NCBI GenBank assembly: GCA_038380795.1
Contig: CM076268.1
Location: 20,067,001 to 20,131,000 of the forward strand
DNA from: Pyrocephalus nanus
Lineage: Eukaryota; Chordata; Aves; Passeriformes; Tyrannidae
Reading direction: 5' to 3'
Length of the DNA: 64,000 bases
The position numbers and the translations under genes were made by a program. A model generated the notes under the pieces. It made no database searches and was not told the DNA's origin. It saw nothing but the letters and a program-made list of their open reading frames with translations. Shown here one piece after another: positions 1-33,900 of the stretch. Every line of letters begins with the position of its first letter. Position 1 is the stretch's first letter.

Positions 1-16509
<16,509 letters not shown>

Positions 16510-18039
16510 GTGAGGGGCATCGGCCGCCTGCGCTGCAGCTCCGTTCCTGCCCCCCAGCGCGGGGGTGGAGGCCGTGTGCCCGCCGAGACCCTGCATGTGT
16601 CCGTCTGTTTGCGGCATGAGCTAGAGGGGGCGACAGCCCTTCTGCAGCCGCCAGCACCAGCCATGCAGGGCCACGGCCCCTCCACCGGAGACGGTGGCAG
16701 AGCAGGACAGTCCCTGGTCCTTGCCTGCAGGAGCTGCCCGCGCCATCGGCCTCATCAGACTTGTTCCTGCCCCTCCTTGTCCTGCATTTGGCTGCAGGAC
16801 CTACTCTTCTGCCCCAGGGAAAGGGAACAACTGAAACCCACCTGCTGGGCTCAATTTTTCAATGGTTTTAAAAAAAAGACAAAAATGCAGCAAAACAAAG
16901 CCAGCGGCTGCTTCTTCTCCAGCTCCGTCGTGCCATGAGGGTAGATGGGAGGGGGCCAGTCCTAGCCTGTGTCCTCTTCTGGGGCTGGTGGCCAGGGAAA
17001 CCAGGGCAATGGCATCTGGTCCCCTCCCTGCCACCTCAGTCACCTCTGCACCCTCCCCGCTTTCTTACAACTTTTGAACAGTTTTTGTGATACAGTTTTG
17101 CACTTTTTAGTACCTGATTGAGCTGACCACCAGGGAGGGTTTTTTGGGGCTACTTTTGATGCTTTTTGGGAACTGTTTAAAAAAAAACAAACAGAAACTC
17201 AGCCATTTCCTGTAGGCACTGCATTCTGGGGGAAAGAGGCTTTTACAAGGACCGGGGGAGATCCAGCTCCTCCCTGCCCTGCAGCAAGCTGAGCATGGGC
17301 TCCTGTGTGTGCTGCTGCTGCCTGCTTCCCCAGCTCCACTTTGGCACCAGCAACCCTTTGGGGAAACAGCCCCGTGGCTGCCAGCAACAAGGAAGCAGCC
17401 TTGGGATGGCAGCCCCCATTGTTGCACTTGTGGCTGCATAGGAGGCTGATGGGCCGGTGCTTCATGACTCCCATTCCCCTTTTCCCCCCTGACAGCCTGG
17501 ACAGGCCCTGTTTGCACCATGTGGGAGTGATCACCATCCTTGGGGCATGTTGGGCAGCAGTGTATAAGTAGTCCCAGTGGGGCAGCGACCCCTGGAGCCA
17601 GGGCTGACATGGGGGTCCCCACTGCCCTATGGGTCTGGCACAGGCTGGAGCCAGCTTTCCTTCCCACACCTCTTCTCCAACGCAGGAAAGCCTGGTCTGC
17701 AGCGTTGCAAGGTCCTCAGGCTGCAACAGCAGTGGTGCAGCCCCTTCCTCAGCCACGGGCTCCCTCCTTGCCAAGAAGTGGGGCAGGCTGGGGCGGCCCC
17801 CACCACTCCAGGATGGGCAGAAGGATGCTCGTCCAGAGCAAGGTGCAGGTGATGGAGCGTGGCTGCAGGATTGTCCAGAAGGGGGTCTGGGGACAGCAGA
17901 AGGGCTGTGAGCAGGAGCACACACGCAGTTCTCAGCTGCCTGGGACCTGGCTGGTTTCAGCACTGACTCTGCGAATGTGTCAAACTTTTTATTCTGCTCT
18001 TTTGAGGCTATTGCAAAAACAAAAACAAACAAACAAACT

Positions 18040-18062
18040 AAAAAAAAAAAAAAAAAAAAAAA
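18040..18062 (+). repeat. A23 homopolymer in PSD 3' UTR
   Basis: An uninterrupted run of 23 A follows a CAAA repeat (from about 18015) and comes directly before the AATAAA. Confidence 0.95.
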
Positions 18063-18065
18063 GGA

Positions 18066-18071
18066 AATAAA
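18066..18071 (+). terminator. PSD: PSD poly(A) signal AATAAA
   Basis: A canonical hexamer, with a GT-rich downstream stretch (TTGTGTGTGCTGTGG) about 100 bp on, which is far for a downstream element. It is the only AATAAA I noted on the + strand between the PSD stop and the NFKB2 3' end. Confidence 0.6.
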
Positions 18072-18356
18072 AAAAATCCACCCTTGCCCCAGGTGGCTTG
18101 GGGGAGAAAAAAACCTTTGTACAGCTTCTTCTCTCAGTTACTGAAGTAAAACTCACTCTTCACTTCTTGTGTGTGCTGTGGTTTCTTCCCCAACGTTGGG
18201 GATAGCCCTGGCACAGAGGGATGCTGAGGAAGGGCTGGCAGTTGTCTCCTTGCTGCCAGACTCCCAGACCCAGGCAGGGTTCAGCAGGGTTAGTGCCCAC
18301 TGACTCATGGCTGGGGCTGGAGACAGGGAGGCAAAGGCTAATGGAAACTATGTATT

Positions 18357-18362
18357 TTTATT
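18357..18362 (-). terminator. NFKB2: NFKB2 poly(A) signal AATAAA
   Basis: The complement of TTTATT lies 151 bp past the NFKB2 stop codon, giving a short 3' UTR of about 170 nt. It faces the PSD poly(A) signal at about 290 bp. Confidence 0.7.
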
Positions 18363-18512
18363 TAGAAGAGGGACCATTAAATAAGAGTAGAGAGGGGCAG
18401 GAGCCGGCTGTGTCCCATCCCCCTCAGTCCATGCAGCCGGGACCCCAAGTCCAGAAGGCACTTGTGTGGGCAAGGCAGAGGGCAGTGTGTGGGCACAGGG
18501 GCTCCTGGCTCC

Positions 18513-25053
<6,541 letters not shown>

Positions 25054-25077
25054 GTCGGCGCGGGGCCGGCCGCCGGC
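25054..25077 (-). other. NFKB2: NFKB2 5' UTR part of first coding exon
   Basis: The exon bearing the ATG (25053) starts after a good acceptor (pyrimidine tract ending CCCCGCAG, with AG at 25078-25079). The start exon is therefore not the transcription start: at least one noncoding exon lies further right. Confidence 0.7.
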
Positions 25078-25134
25078 CTGCGGGGAGAGGGGGGTTGAGC
25101 GGGGACCGGGAGTGCAGGAAGGCACCGCCGCTCC

Positions 25135-25144
25135 GGAAAGTCCC
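25135..25144 (-). promoter_or_regulatory. NFKB2: kappaB site in proximal NFKB2 island
   Basis: On the - strand this reads GGGACTTTCC, an exact match to the kappaB consensus GGGRNNYYCC. It lies about 80 bp upstream of the ATG in transcript direction, within the acceptor-proximal intron or a proximal promoter. This fits autoregulation by NF-kappaB; binding is inferred. Confidence 0.7.
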
Positions 25145-25600
25145 TAGAAACCCCGCCGAGCCGGGAAATGACGGGACCGCGCGTCAGCGCCCCGCCCCGC
25201 CGCGGCCGGGACACGGGGCACGGGGCACGGCCCGGGCATGGGGCACGGGGCAGGGGACCCGGCTCGGCCGGGGCTCAGCTCGGCCGGGCACAGCTCCGCA
25301 CGGCCCCGCACGGCCCCGCACGGCTCGGAGCGCGACCGCTCCTGCGCCCGCCGGCGGCCGCCCGGGGCGGTGAGACGAGCCGTCCCCTCGCTGCCTGGGG
25401 ATTTTGGACTCGGAGCCCCAGCGGGCTGGAAATCCCGGAGCACGCCCGCCCGCCTCCCTCGGGCGCTCCTTAGCAGCCCCAGAGCGCCACCTGTCCCGAG
25501 TTTTCCCCCCGGGAGCACGGAGGGATTTGCCCCTGCCGTCCCCGGCCGCCTGCCCCGCTGCAGGCGCCGGTCCCCGCCGCGCAGCCATCGGCCCTTCCCC

Positions 25601-28600
25601 AGCAAGACTTGCAACACGGCTGAAACCACTCGCCCACGCCACAAAGCCTGGCAACAGCTCCTGGGTCCCCCAAGGTCCCAACCCCACGACATCCCACCCC
25701 GATGATGTGCCTCCAACACAGGGATGTCTCCTCCAAGCCCCTCTAGACTCAAATCGGAGCAGCCATCCCAAAGCGCGGCCCCCAAGCTTGCTGGTCCCCC
25801 GCTGGCCAGGGGAAGCTCTCCAGAACTCTGCAGACTGAAGGCAGCGCATGGCAGCCCCTTTCCAGGCACTCAAAGGGGTGCTTTCCCACTCCCCCAGTTT
25901 CCACTTACACGGCAGCTCCTGCATCCGTCCCACGGAGGTGGCCTGTGAGAGGCATTCACTATCCGTGTTCCCATTCCCTCCTTCCCACTTGAGAACATCT
26001 GGCTTCAAAGTGGAAGCAGCAGCCCCAGAGCTCCCTGTGGGAGCATATCCCACCGCCCCAGCACTCAGCACTGCATGCTCCCCACTGACCCCAGCAAGGC
26101 ACTGACAGCAGTAGGGGCCCTTCCTTGCTGCCCACGACACTCGCACCCTCCTACTCACCGGGGAGGAAGAGGCTGGTCTCAACAACCCGTCCAGCCCCAG
26201 CATCGCCACAGGGACTGCCAGTACCGCAGGCAGGGGTTCCACTGGGGTCAAGGTCTGCCTGACCGCGGAAAACCACCGGTGACTTCTAGCAAAGGGGCAG
26301 GATCAGAGCAGAGCCTCTGAGCACGCTCTCTTGCTCCACATTTCTTCTCACTAACCAATGAAAAGAAGAAAAAAAGCAAAAAAGCCCCTGTATCTGACTC
26401 CACGGTGCCCTCATACCATGAATTTCTGAATCAGTGGTTGCTGCAGGTCCCACTCAGGGGATTTTGGGTGTGTGGGAGAAGAGGGGAAGGAAGGGGATTG
26501 TTCAACTCGTGCGTGACTCATATTCTTCAGAAGCTGAACAGAATCTTTTCAAGGAGATTTTTCAGCCACTCAGGTCCTCCAAAGGGGCTGTCCTGTGACC
26601 CCAGGCCTGAGGTTTCCCCTGGCTGGCCTGCCACCTGAGTCCTGGTGAGCTCCAGCAGCCCCTGCCCTGCCAGCCTGTGGGATGCATCCCAGACAGAAGT
26701 GCAGCCTGGGACATGGAGTCTGAGGACCTGCAGGTGCAGCAGAGGGTGCAAGGAGGGAGAAGGTAGAGATCCAGCACTGCAAAACGAGGTGGGACCTTCC
26801 TCCTGCCATTCTGCAGGGGCTTCAAAAGGCCCATGGACACAACCCCCCACTGGCCTGTGGGAAGCAGCACACCCTCCCTACTGTTGGGATCCCACCCGTC
26901 ATACTGCCTGCCACCACCAGCCAGCTACCCCATCTGCTGGCACAGATTTTACAGAGAGGTGAAGAAAGGGACAAACATCCTTCCTCAGTGTGCTGGGAAC
27001 AGCCACCCCAAACCCTACCTGCTGAGCCCAGCTGGGGGAGCCCAGGCCTGAATATGCTGGATAAGAACAAATTGTGCCCTTCAGATAGCACAGCTCCCCT
27101 GCTGCGGTGCCATCAGCCCCGTTCCCTCTTGAGGGGTTTTCACAGTGCACTCATTGCTGCCCAGGATACTTCCACGTGTTGCAGCAAACAGCATGACTGG
27201 GATGTCACGGAGTCATGCCTGCATCTCCCCAGCCTGCACAGCTCTGGCTCTCTTGGGAGGTTGCTGGCCATATCCCTGCACAGTGTGTGCTGGAGGAAGC
27301 CCACCTGGCTTGCCAAGCAGAGATGGTGTCATCGCCTGCTTCCTTGTTCCTGGAAAAGCAACCTCAGACCCACCCTCAGGGTAAATCCTGCCTCCTGCAC
27401 CAAGCAGCCATGCCCTTCTGGCCCTCAGGACTCAGGGGTTTCCCCTAGGAATGCAACACACCCAGCTTTTATCCCCCACACATCCTACAAGGGAACCCAT
27501 CTCTCCTTCCTCCATCAGTAGCATCTCCTGCTCTGTGTTACCCAGCGCATCTGAGCTGGACTGTGGGCTTGAACTGCAGCCCCCATTTGCTTGGCTAATT
27601 CCTCCCCATCTTCACACCTTCCTAGGGCTCAGGAAGGATTCCCTGGGCATTGCTGGGAATGGGGGAAAAGAGCAGCAACCCAGCTGCAAGGCACTGCCCG
27701 GCACTGTGAGGCACAGCACCCGTTCCTGGCCCCAGAGCACAGCAGTGCCACGGCACCCTTGCCAGATGGCACAGCCTCCCTTGTGCCAGCCAGACTGCTT
27801 CAATTAAGGGCCAGCCGCTGGCAAGCAGCGCGAGTTAAAGCCATTCTTCCATGCCTGCAGCTCCTTGAACGTGACCTAGTAACGCAGGTGCTATTTTCTT
27901 TCCTCCCATGACAGTCGGCTGACTCGCAGAGCTGATGCCCCGCAGGCAGGAGGGAAATATACGTCAGTCTCTCTGAGGCGGGAGTGTTTAGTAGCCATGG
28001 GAAGGAGCGCTCCAGAAATGCAGGAGGCAGCGGGAGCGCAGCCCTGCTCCGAACTGTCCTAGTGTACAGCTGACATGTTCCAGCCACCCAGCTGGCTGCT
28101 GCTCTAACATACGATTCCCTGTGCATTTTGTTTCCCTTGGGGTCTGCTAATGCCTGAATAAGATGGCCCTAAATACCTGGTCTTGCTTTCTGCACAAATC
28201 CTGTACTCTGCTCCATCCCAAGAATCCCAACAGCTACTGGCAAGGGTCTGGCAGGAGGCTGCTGAGTCTCTCCTACTGTTTACAAGGACTTTGCTCTGTG
28301 ACCCTTCCTGGAAATGAAGTCCTTCATGTGCAAGCACGACAGAGAGAAATCCCCTCTCCCTGAAAGCTGTTCAAGCCTTCCCCTCCCGACAGCCTGCCTT
28401 CGAGCGCTGAAGCCATTTGTATCTCTCAGCATAAAATGCCTTTACTTTCTTTGTGGCTATCAAGTTGGTTTTGGCAAACCCCAGCCACCCACTGATCTTC
28501 TGGTTTTCTCCTCTAGGGCCTGTAAATCAGCTCCTTTGCTGTTGTGTTATGAACCATCGCTCCACTTGTACATCCGTGTGCCCTCAGAGAACCCCTCTCA

Positions 28601-29175
28601 GTGACAACCCAGCGTTTGCCATCTCTCACTCTCTCTGGTTTCCACTCTACCCACAATACCACTACCGTGTTGGCATTCACGTCTCCATTTGGGGTACAGC
28701 TCGCTGAGCCTGTGGGCATGGATCTCTTCCCCTCGGAGCAGGCAGGAAGCCAGCCCTGCTCCAGCGCAAGCAGGGATCAACATGCAAGAGAGAGAGCAGT
28801 GGGATAGGGCAGAACCCACTGGTAACACAGAAACAGGAAAATAAGCAACTTCCCCACCGCCAGGGAAACGGGTGTAAGCGCCAGCGCTGGGACCTGCTGC
28901 TTCCTCCCCACTCCAAGAGAGCAGCTGTCTCTCCATCCTGAATCTTCCCAACTTCCCCTACCCCAGCGAGCCCCATGGTCGGTCCAGAGGCAGCGGCTGG
29001 ATCCCAGGAGCGGCCGAGGGCCCTTCCGCAAGGATAGGCAGCCCTGGCAAGGAAACTTTAAACCTCTGAACCGCTGAGTTCCCTTTCCCTGGGAACCCTT
29101 CTCCCGCTGGACCAGGCAGCCTGAGCGCATCCCCCCGGCACCCCCGGATACCCCGACCCCGGCCCGGCCGCTTAC
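25601..29175 (-). other. NFKB2: NFKB2 5' intron / upstream region
   Basis: No coding exon was recognised. If transcription starts at the distal island (29.2-29.4 kb) this is intron. The stretch 27800-28010 looks element-like: CAATTAAGG, GTGACCTAGTAACG and a CRE-type TACGTCA near 27960. Long frames here (for example 25184-26251 on the - strand) are by-products of high GC. Confidence 0.5.
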
Positions 29176-29179
29176 CTTC

Positions 29180-29205
29180 ATCCCAGCCCCAGCCCCAGCC
29201 CCAGC
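29180..29205 (-). repeat. G-quadruplex-type hexamer repeat at a splice donor
   Basis: On the - strand, four runs of G (GGGG, GGGG, GGGG, GGG) are separated by CT, in the pattern (GGGGCT)n, ending 5 nt before the GTAAGC donor. The RNA copy could fold into a G-quadruplex. Confidence 0.8.
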
Positions 29206-29228
29206 CGTCGCGCCCCGGCCGCGGTACC

Positions 29229-29239
29229 GGGAAAGTCCC
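29229..29239 (-). promoter_or_regulatory. NFKB2: kappaB site 1, distal NFKB2 promoter
   Basis: GGGAAAGTCCC on the + strand reads GGGACTTTCCC on the - strand, which contains a perfect GGGRNNYYCC. Confidence 0.7.
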
Positions 29240-29257
29240 GTCCTGACTCCGCCTCCC

Positions 29258-29267
29258 GGGGCTTCCC
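29258..29267. promoter_or_regulatory. NFKB2: kappaB site 2, distal NFKB2 promoter
   Basis: GGGGCTTCCC matches GGGRNNYYCC on the + strand. It lies 19 bp from site 1, close to two helical turns. Confidence 0.55.
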
Positions 29268-29503
29268 GGGCCCGGCTCCGCCCGGCGGGACAGCGGCAGG
29301 GCCGGCCGGGGGACCCCCGAGGGGACGGGCAGCTCCGGGCTGCTGCATCCCGGCAAAACCGCCTGTCCCCCACTCGGGTCAGGGCACCGAGCCCCCGCTC
29401 ACGGCTGTCCTGAGACCCGCAGGGCCACTCACCCCGTTCCCAAAGCCAGCTGCTACCCCGGCGGGGGAAGGACCATCTGCCTCACCCATGGCTGATTTTC
29501 ACT

Positions 29504-29509
29504 TTTATT
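29504..29509 (-). terminator. Poly(A) signal of TMEM150-like gene
   Basis: AATAAA on the - strand, 1.43 kb past the TMEM150-like stop codon. It places that transcript's end only about 100-250 bp before the distal NFKB2 promoter on the same strand. Confidence 0.6.
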
Positions 29510-29708
29510 ATTGTAAATTCACTGTTGTCTTTATATATATTTTTTAAAAAATATATTAGATATAAAAGTCAGAAACGCTCCTCTTCAAACTACATATACT
29601 GGTGGATTTACAGGCCGGTTTGGAAAGGTGGGCAAATAGGCAAGCCCAACCTGATCAATGCGCACAGCAGCAGCAGCAAATGCCCCTCTCCAGGGACAAG
29701 GGAAAATT

Positions 29709-29724
29709 TATATATATATATATG

Positions 29725-29755
<31 letters not shown>
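29709..29755. repeat. (TA)n microsatellite
   Basis: Two TA runs (29709-29723 and 29729-29755) are separated by GGATG and followed by a short CA-rich stretch. Confidence 0.95.
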
Positions 29756-29759
<4 letters not shown>

Positions 29760-30806
29760 AGATCTATACACACACACCACGCACACACAGAGAGCGCTCA
29801 TACCACACAACACCCACCCCCCTGCCCAGGACACCCCGGGCTGCAGCTCAGCCTAAGGATGAGATTGAGCAGGATGGGCTCCCACCAGGCAGGTGCTGGC
29901 CAAGGCACCAGCGGACGGATTTGGGAGTCCCAGCAGAACAGGGCATGCGCTTACCTGTTCCTACAGAAGTGCCTCTCCTTTCTATGCCTGTGCTCCCTGG
30001 CTGGGAGGGGTGGTGGCCGTCCATCCTGGATGGGACACTCCCCTATAGGACAGCTGCGGTTGGCAGCGGTAGAGAGGGGAAATCCACTGCTCTGCAGGCA
30101 CAGTGCCTGCAAGACATCCTTGGTATGATGGTAAATTCAGAGACTCACTTCCCAAATTAGCTGGGAGCACGGGAATGGCATGGCCCAGCAGGTGAAACCT
30201 GCCTCAGCAATTCTCAAAGCTGAAAAAAATGACAGGAAAGTCATCAACTGAAGGCAAGTAAGGCCCTGAGCAGCAAGAGCTCAAGAGCCCAGCAGAGTCC
30301 AGCCAGGGCTGCTGGTGTCATCCTGTAGCAGTGTGAGGCACTGCCTCTACCCAGGAAGGCAGGCAGGGAGAGACCCCCTGCTGCCATCCTCACTGGGGGT
30401 GCAGACAGACCGGCACTGCTGTAACTTCCTAAGGAAGGGAAAAGGCACTCTGGGTTTTGGCTTGTTTTGCTGAACCTTACCCCTGTGGAGGAGGGAAGAA
30501 GAGAGATCTCCCCCTCTCCCAGCATACCAGGCTTGTGTGGTGAGGGAAGAGTGAGCCCCCTGTTCCTGCACAACACTTACAGAAGGGGGCCTCTGTGTGA
30601 TAGCCTGCAGCAGCCCCTGACTCAGACAAGGCTACCCCAGAGGCTCTGGGGCAGATCCTGGCTCTGTTGATAGCATCAGGTTGGCATCCCTGCACCCCAA
30701 CAGTGACCCCAAATCCTGTGGGAAGGGAGGGGGCAGCTCCTGCAGGGCACCAGCTGCCAGAGGAGTCCTGGGCACAGCTCCTGCCAAGAGTGGAGGGCAC
30801 CACATG

Positions 30807-30834
30807 CACACACACACACACACACATACACACA
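30807..30834. repeat. (CA)n microsatellite
   Basis: About 14 CA units with a single TA interruption, in the TMEM150-like 3' UTR. Confidence 0.95.
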
Positions 30835-30933
30835 AGCACCCCAAGGCAGCTGGGGTCTCAGAGACATTCAAGATGGGAGTTATTGTCAGAACCCAATTTG
30901 GGAGTCTCCACTATGAGCTGCCTCCTGTGGGGG

Positions 30934-33900
30934 TCAGGCCATAGCCAAGCCCTCCACGTGGCTGTGGATGTGGGCCGTGCTGGACATGCTGCTCTCGTCT
31001 TTGTAACTTTTGGGAGCCCGGCTGGCTTTCAGAAGGACCAGGAAGGTGTCTGTGGAGATGGCCCCAAACTCAAAGGTGAATGTGCCGTAGAAGACCAGGA
31101 CATCGATGATGAACATCCACTCGCACAGGGCAGCCACGTGCTGCAGCACAAAGCTCTCCTGGATGAAGAACACGCCGCCTGAGGGTATCCCAGTCAAGGA
31201 AAGCACAGCTGGACATCAACCACCTCATGGAGGACCATGTCCCACTGCCACCACATACCGGGATGGCTGTGAATACCCACCCTTGCAGGAAACGCACCAC
31301 CACTCCTAAAACCCGGAAACCCCACATGCTTTTCCCAGCACCGAGAGGGCCCTAGCACAGGTGAGGCGATGGCACACATGCCCAAACCAGCCTCAGTAAA
31401 TCATGGGACTGATGCCAGGATGGGATTTTCTGAAAAGGCCAGGGCAGGAGGAACTCAGGCTGCAGTTCTCAGTGCAAGTCAGGTGTCCAGATGCCTCACC
31501 CTCCCCACACCCCTTGCCTCTTCCTCAAGCCAGGCTGACACTCCCCATCCTCCTGCAGGATGCCATCAAAAATGACCAGCACTCCACCCCATTGGTAACG
31601 GGGTTTGGGCTGCTCATCCCAGCCCTGGAGCACCTCCTGTCCCTCTGTGCTGCAAGGTGGCCCATGCCAGGGAAACGGCCTGCTCCTGCTTCTCCATGTC
31701 CTACTGCTGCCAGTTTCTTTATCCTTTTCTCATCCTCACCAAGGATCTCGAGGGAAATTTACTGCCAGAGCCACCATGGATGAGGGGAAGGCATCACCCA
31801 ACCCTCCAGGTGAAGCCTCCAGCAGTATGGTGCCTTCTGCCAGTGAGACCAAGATCTGGGAGAGCTGCAGAGGCAGGGACCTGACCTGTGCAGTGTAGAG
31901 CCCTCTGCTCACTCCCCACATCCCATCAGGAGAGATCCCAGCCCTTTCCCCACACTCTCCACACCACAGCTCACTGCTTTCCCACTGCTAGTCCCCAGTG
32001 CTTACAGAGCAGGATGGTCACAGCAGATGGGCACCAATCCTGTCTTCCTTGTCCTTACGTGCCCTTCCTGTCCCTCCCAGCTGGCATGGCCCTGCGGCAC
32101 TCCTACCCTTCCCAGCTCCCTGCCTGATTCCCAGCCAGCCTGCCTGCTGCAGTGACAGAGCAAGACCCTCTGATATGTGTCAGGCCTGCCAGCACCCCCC
32201 AGGCTCCTCTTTGTGCTGCTCACCTCAGCCAGCCTCTCTGGGACCCGCAAACACTGGATGTTTTTTCCCCTTCCTGCCCAATAATCACCACCTTGTTTCC
32301 CAATTTAACCCCACTCTCAGTCCCAAACAAGCTTCTGGCTCCTTGGCCACACACTCAGGACCACTCTTAGAGCCCCAGTCCACCTGACACCATGCCCTCC
32401 CTCCCTCCCTCCCTCCCTGGTATGGTGTTTGCAAACCCCAGTGCCTGCTCACCAAGTCCTCCCTCATCCTCACGGGCAGGTTGGCTTGTGGGTGCCAGAG
32501 AGCCCTGGCTGGCAGAGGTGTTGCCGTGTGCCCACCTGGGACCTGCACAGAGAACTTCTGTACTCAGTTTTGGTCATACAGGTAACCCAGATGGACTTTG
32601 CTCAACATACCCTTGTCTCATGAAAAAAACCCCATCAATTAACCAGCCCTGGGTTGTGTGGGACTGGAGTCTGCAGCGGTGGCTGGGCTGCAGCAGCCAG
32701 GGCAGGGCTGGTTTAGGGCATCCCAGCACCCTAAGAGATGCCCACCTGCATCCCTTCCCCTCCTCAGCCCCTCCCCAGCTCTGAGACTGCTGCTTGTCCA
32801 GCAGAGAGCTGCCCACCCTCAGTCCCCTGCCCAGCCCCTCTCCTGGCTCAATGCCTCACTGCCAGATAAAAGACGGAGAACATGGGATGCACAACCCACC
32901 GTGAGGACCACCTTTTGCCAGCCCAACCCAAAACTTCTTCCCACACCTTCAGGATACTGAAGACAAGGGTGACGAAGGCCACAGTGGTGAGGATGCTTCG
33001 CAAGTGGCCAGTCCAGTACTGCCCTCGGGTTTTGGCCATGCGGTAGGTGAGGATAGACTGCAGGAGCAGGAACAGCATGCTGGTTGGAAAGGCCACCCCT
33101 GCCCCAATGTAGTGCAGCACCTTGGCATGGTCCACCTGTGGGGAAGAGACCATCAGTGCCGGCACTCTGGGACACTCCCCAGCACAGCATGGCTCTGCTC
33201 TGGGGGTTGGGCTCCTGCCCAGACAGGGGTGCAGGCAGCGCCAGAAGCAAGTCCAGGCAGCTCACCCTGTGCCTGACTCCGGGCTGAAGAGCAGATTTGT
33301 ACCTAGTATCTGCTGCTGGGATCTCAAAGCACTCTATTTCTTTTATCTGTGGGCCAGCAGACCTGCCGTGCCCAGGGGCAGGGGCTGCCCTCTGCCCTGA
33401 GAGGCATCTGGGGCCACCCACACTGCTCCCCCAAGGGTCACAGCCCAGTGCTGCTGAGCCACAGCTGGGGCACCAGGGGGATCAGGGCCAGCAAGCCTCT
33501 CCTGTGGCTGGCACTGACAGCAGCCTCCTGCCAAGCAGGAGGGACTGGCTGCTGCAGGCAGTGGGCAGGCAGCTGTCGGGAGGCTGGTGCCTGGCAGTGC
33601 AGGCAGGGGCTGAGTGCTGTTGTGTGCTGCCAAGCCTGGGCTCACTCTGGTCATTGCCAGCACAGGCTCTGTCCCAACAGTTACCTGGCATCACCCCTGA
33701 ACAGGAGCATCGGCAGCTTGGCCCAGTCCTCAGGCCGGCTGGCGTGTCCCTGGCCCTGCACGTGCCCGTGGAGGGGACAGACTGTGCAGACGGTCTCAGG
33801 TAAGGGTTAAACCAAACCCAACAGCTTAATCTGGACCTGAACTATGAACACACTAGCAAAGAGGACTCCCTGCACTCTGGGAAGTACAGCATTGACCCAG

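Larger units (their letters stand above)
16510..18085 (+). other. PSD: PSD 3' UTR
   Basis: About 1.57 kb runs from the TAA at 16507-16509 to just beyond the AATAAA at 18066. No conserved open frame was recognised in it. The A-rich tract at its end may allow internal oligo-dT priming in cDNA libraries. Confidence 0.65.
29176..29400 (-). promoter_or_regulatory. NFKB2: Distal NFKB2 promoter and candidate noncoding exon 1
   Basis: A CpG-rich island ends on the - strand in a strong donor (GATGAAG|GTAAGCGG, GT at 29175-29174). The next - strand acceptor that makes sense is the NFKB2 start exon at 25077, which needs an upstream exon. It carries two kappaB-consensus sites. No TATA box is seen; the start site is probably between 29230 and 29400. 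An unrelated - strand transcript cannot be excluded. Confidence 0.55.
29490..30933 (-). other. 3' UTR of TMEM150-like gene
   Basis: This runs from the TGA at 30934-30936 to just past the AATAAA at 29504. It contains TA and CA microsatellites. No further exon was recognised. Confidence 0.55.

Noticed and set aside
25184..26251. 355-codon open frame on the - strand upstream of NFKB2
   Set aside because: Low-complexity composition in a CpG island, no domain, and it ends short of the NFKB2 acceptor. Most likely chance in high GC.
26159..26280. Possible NFKB2 noncoding exon with donor GTGAGTAG at 26158
   Set aside because: The donor is good but no matching acceptor or promoter signal was evident. 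It is kept only as a candidate in the proximal-island note.
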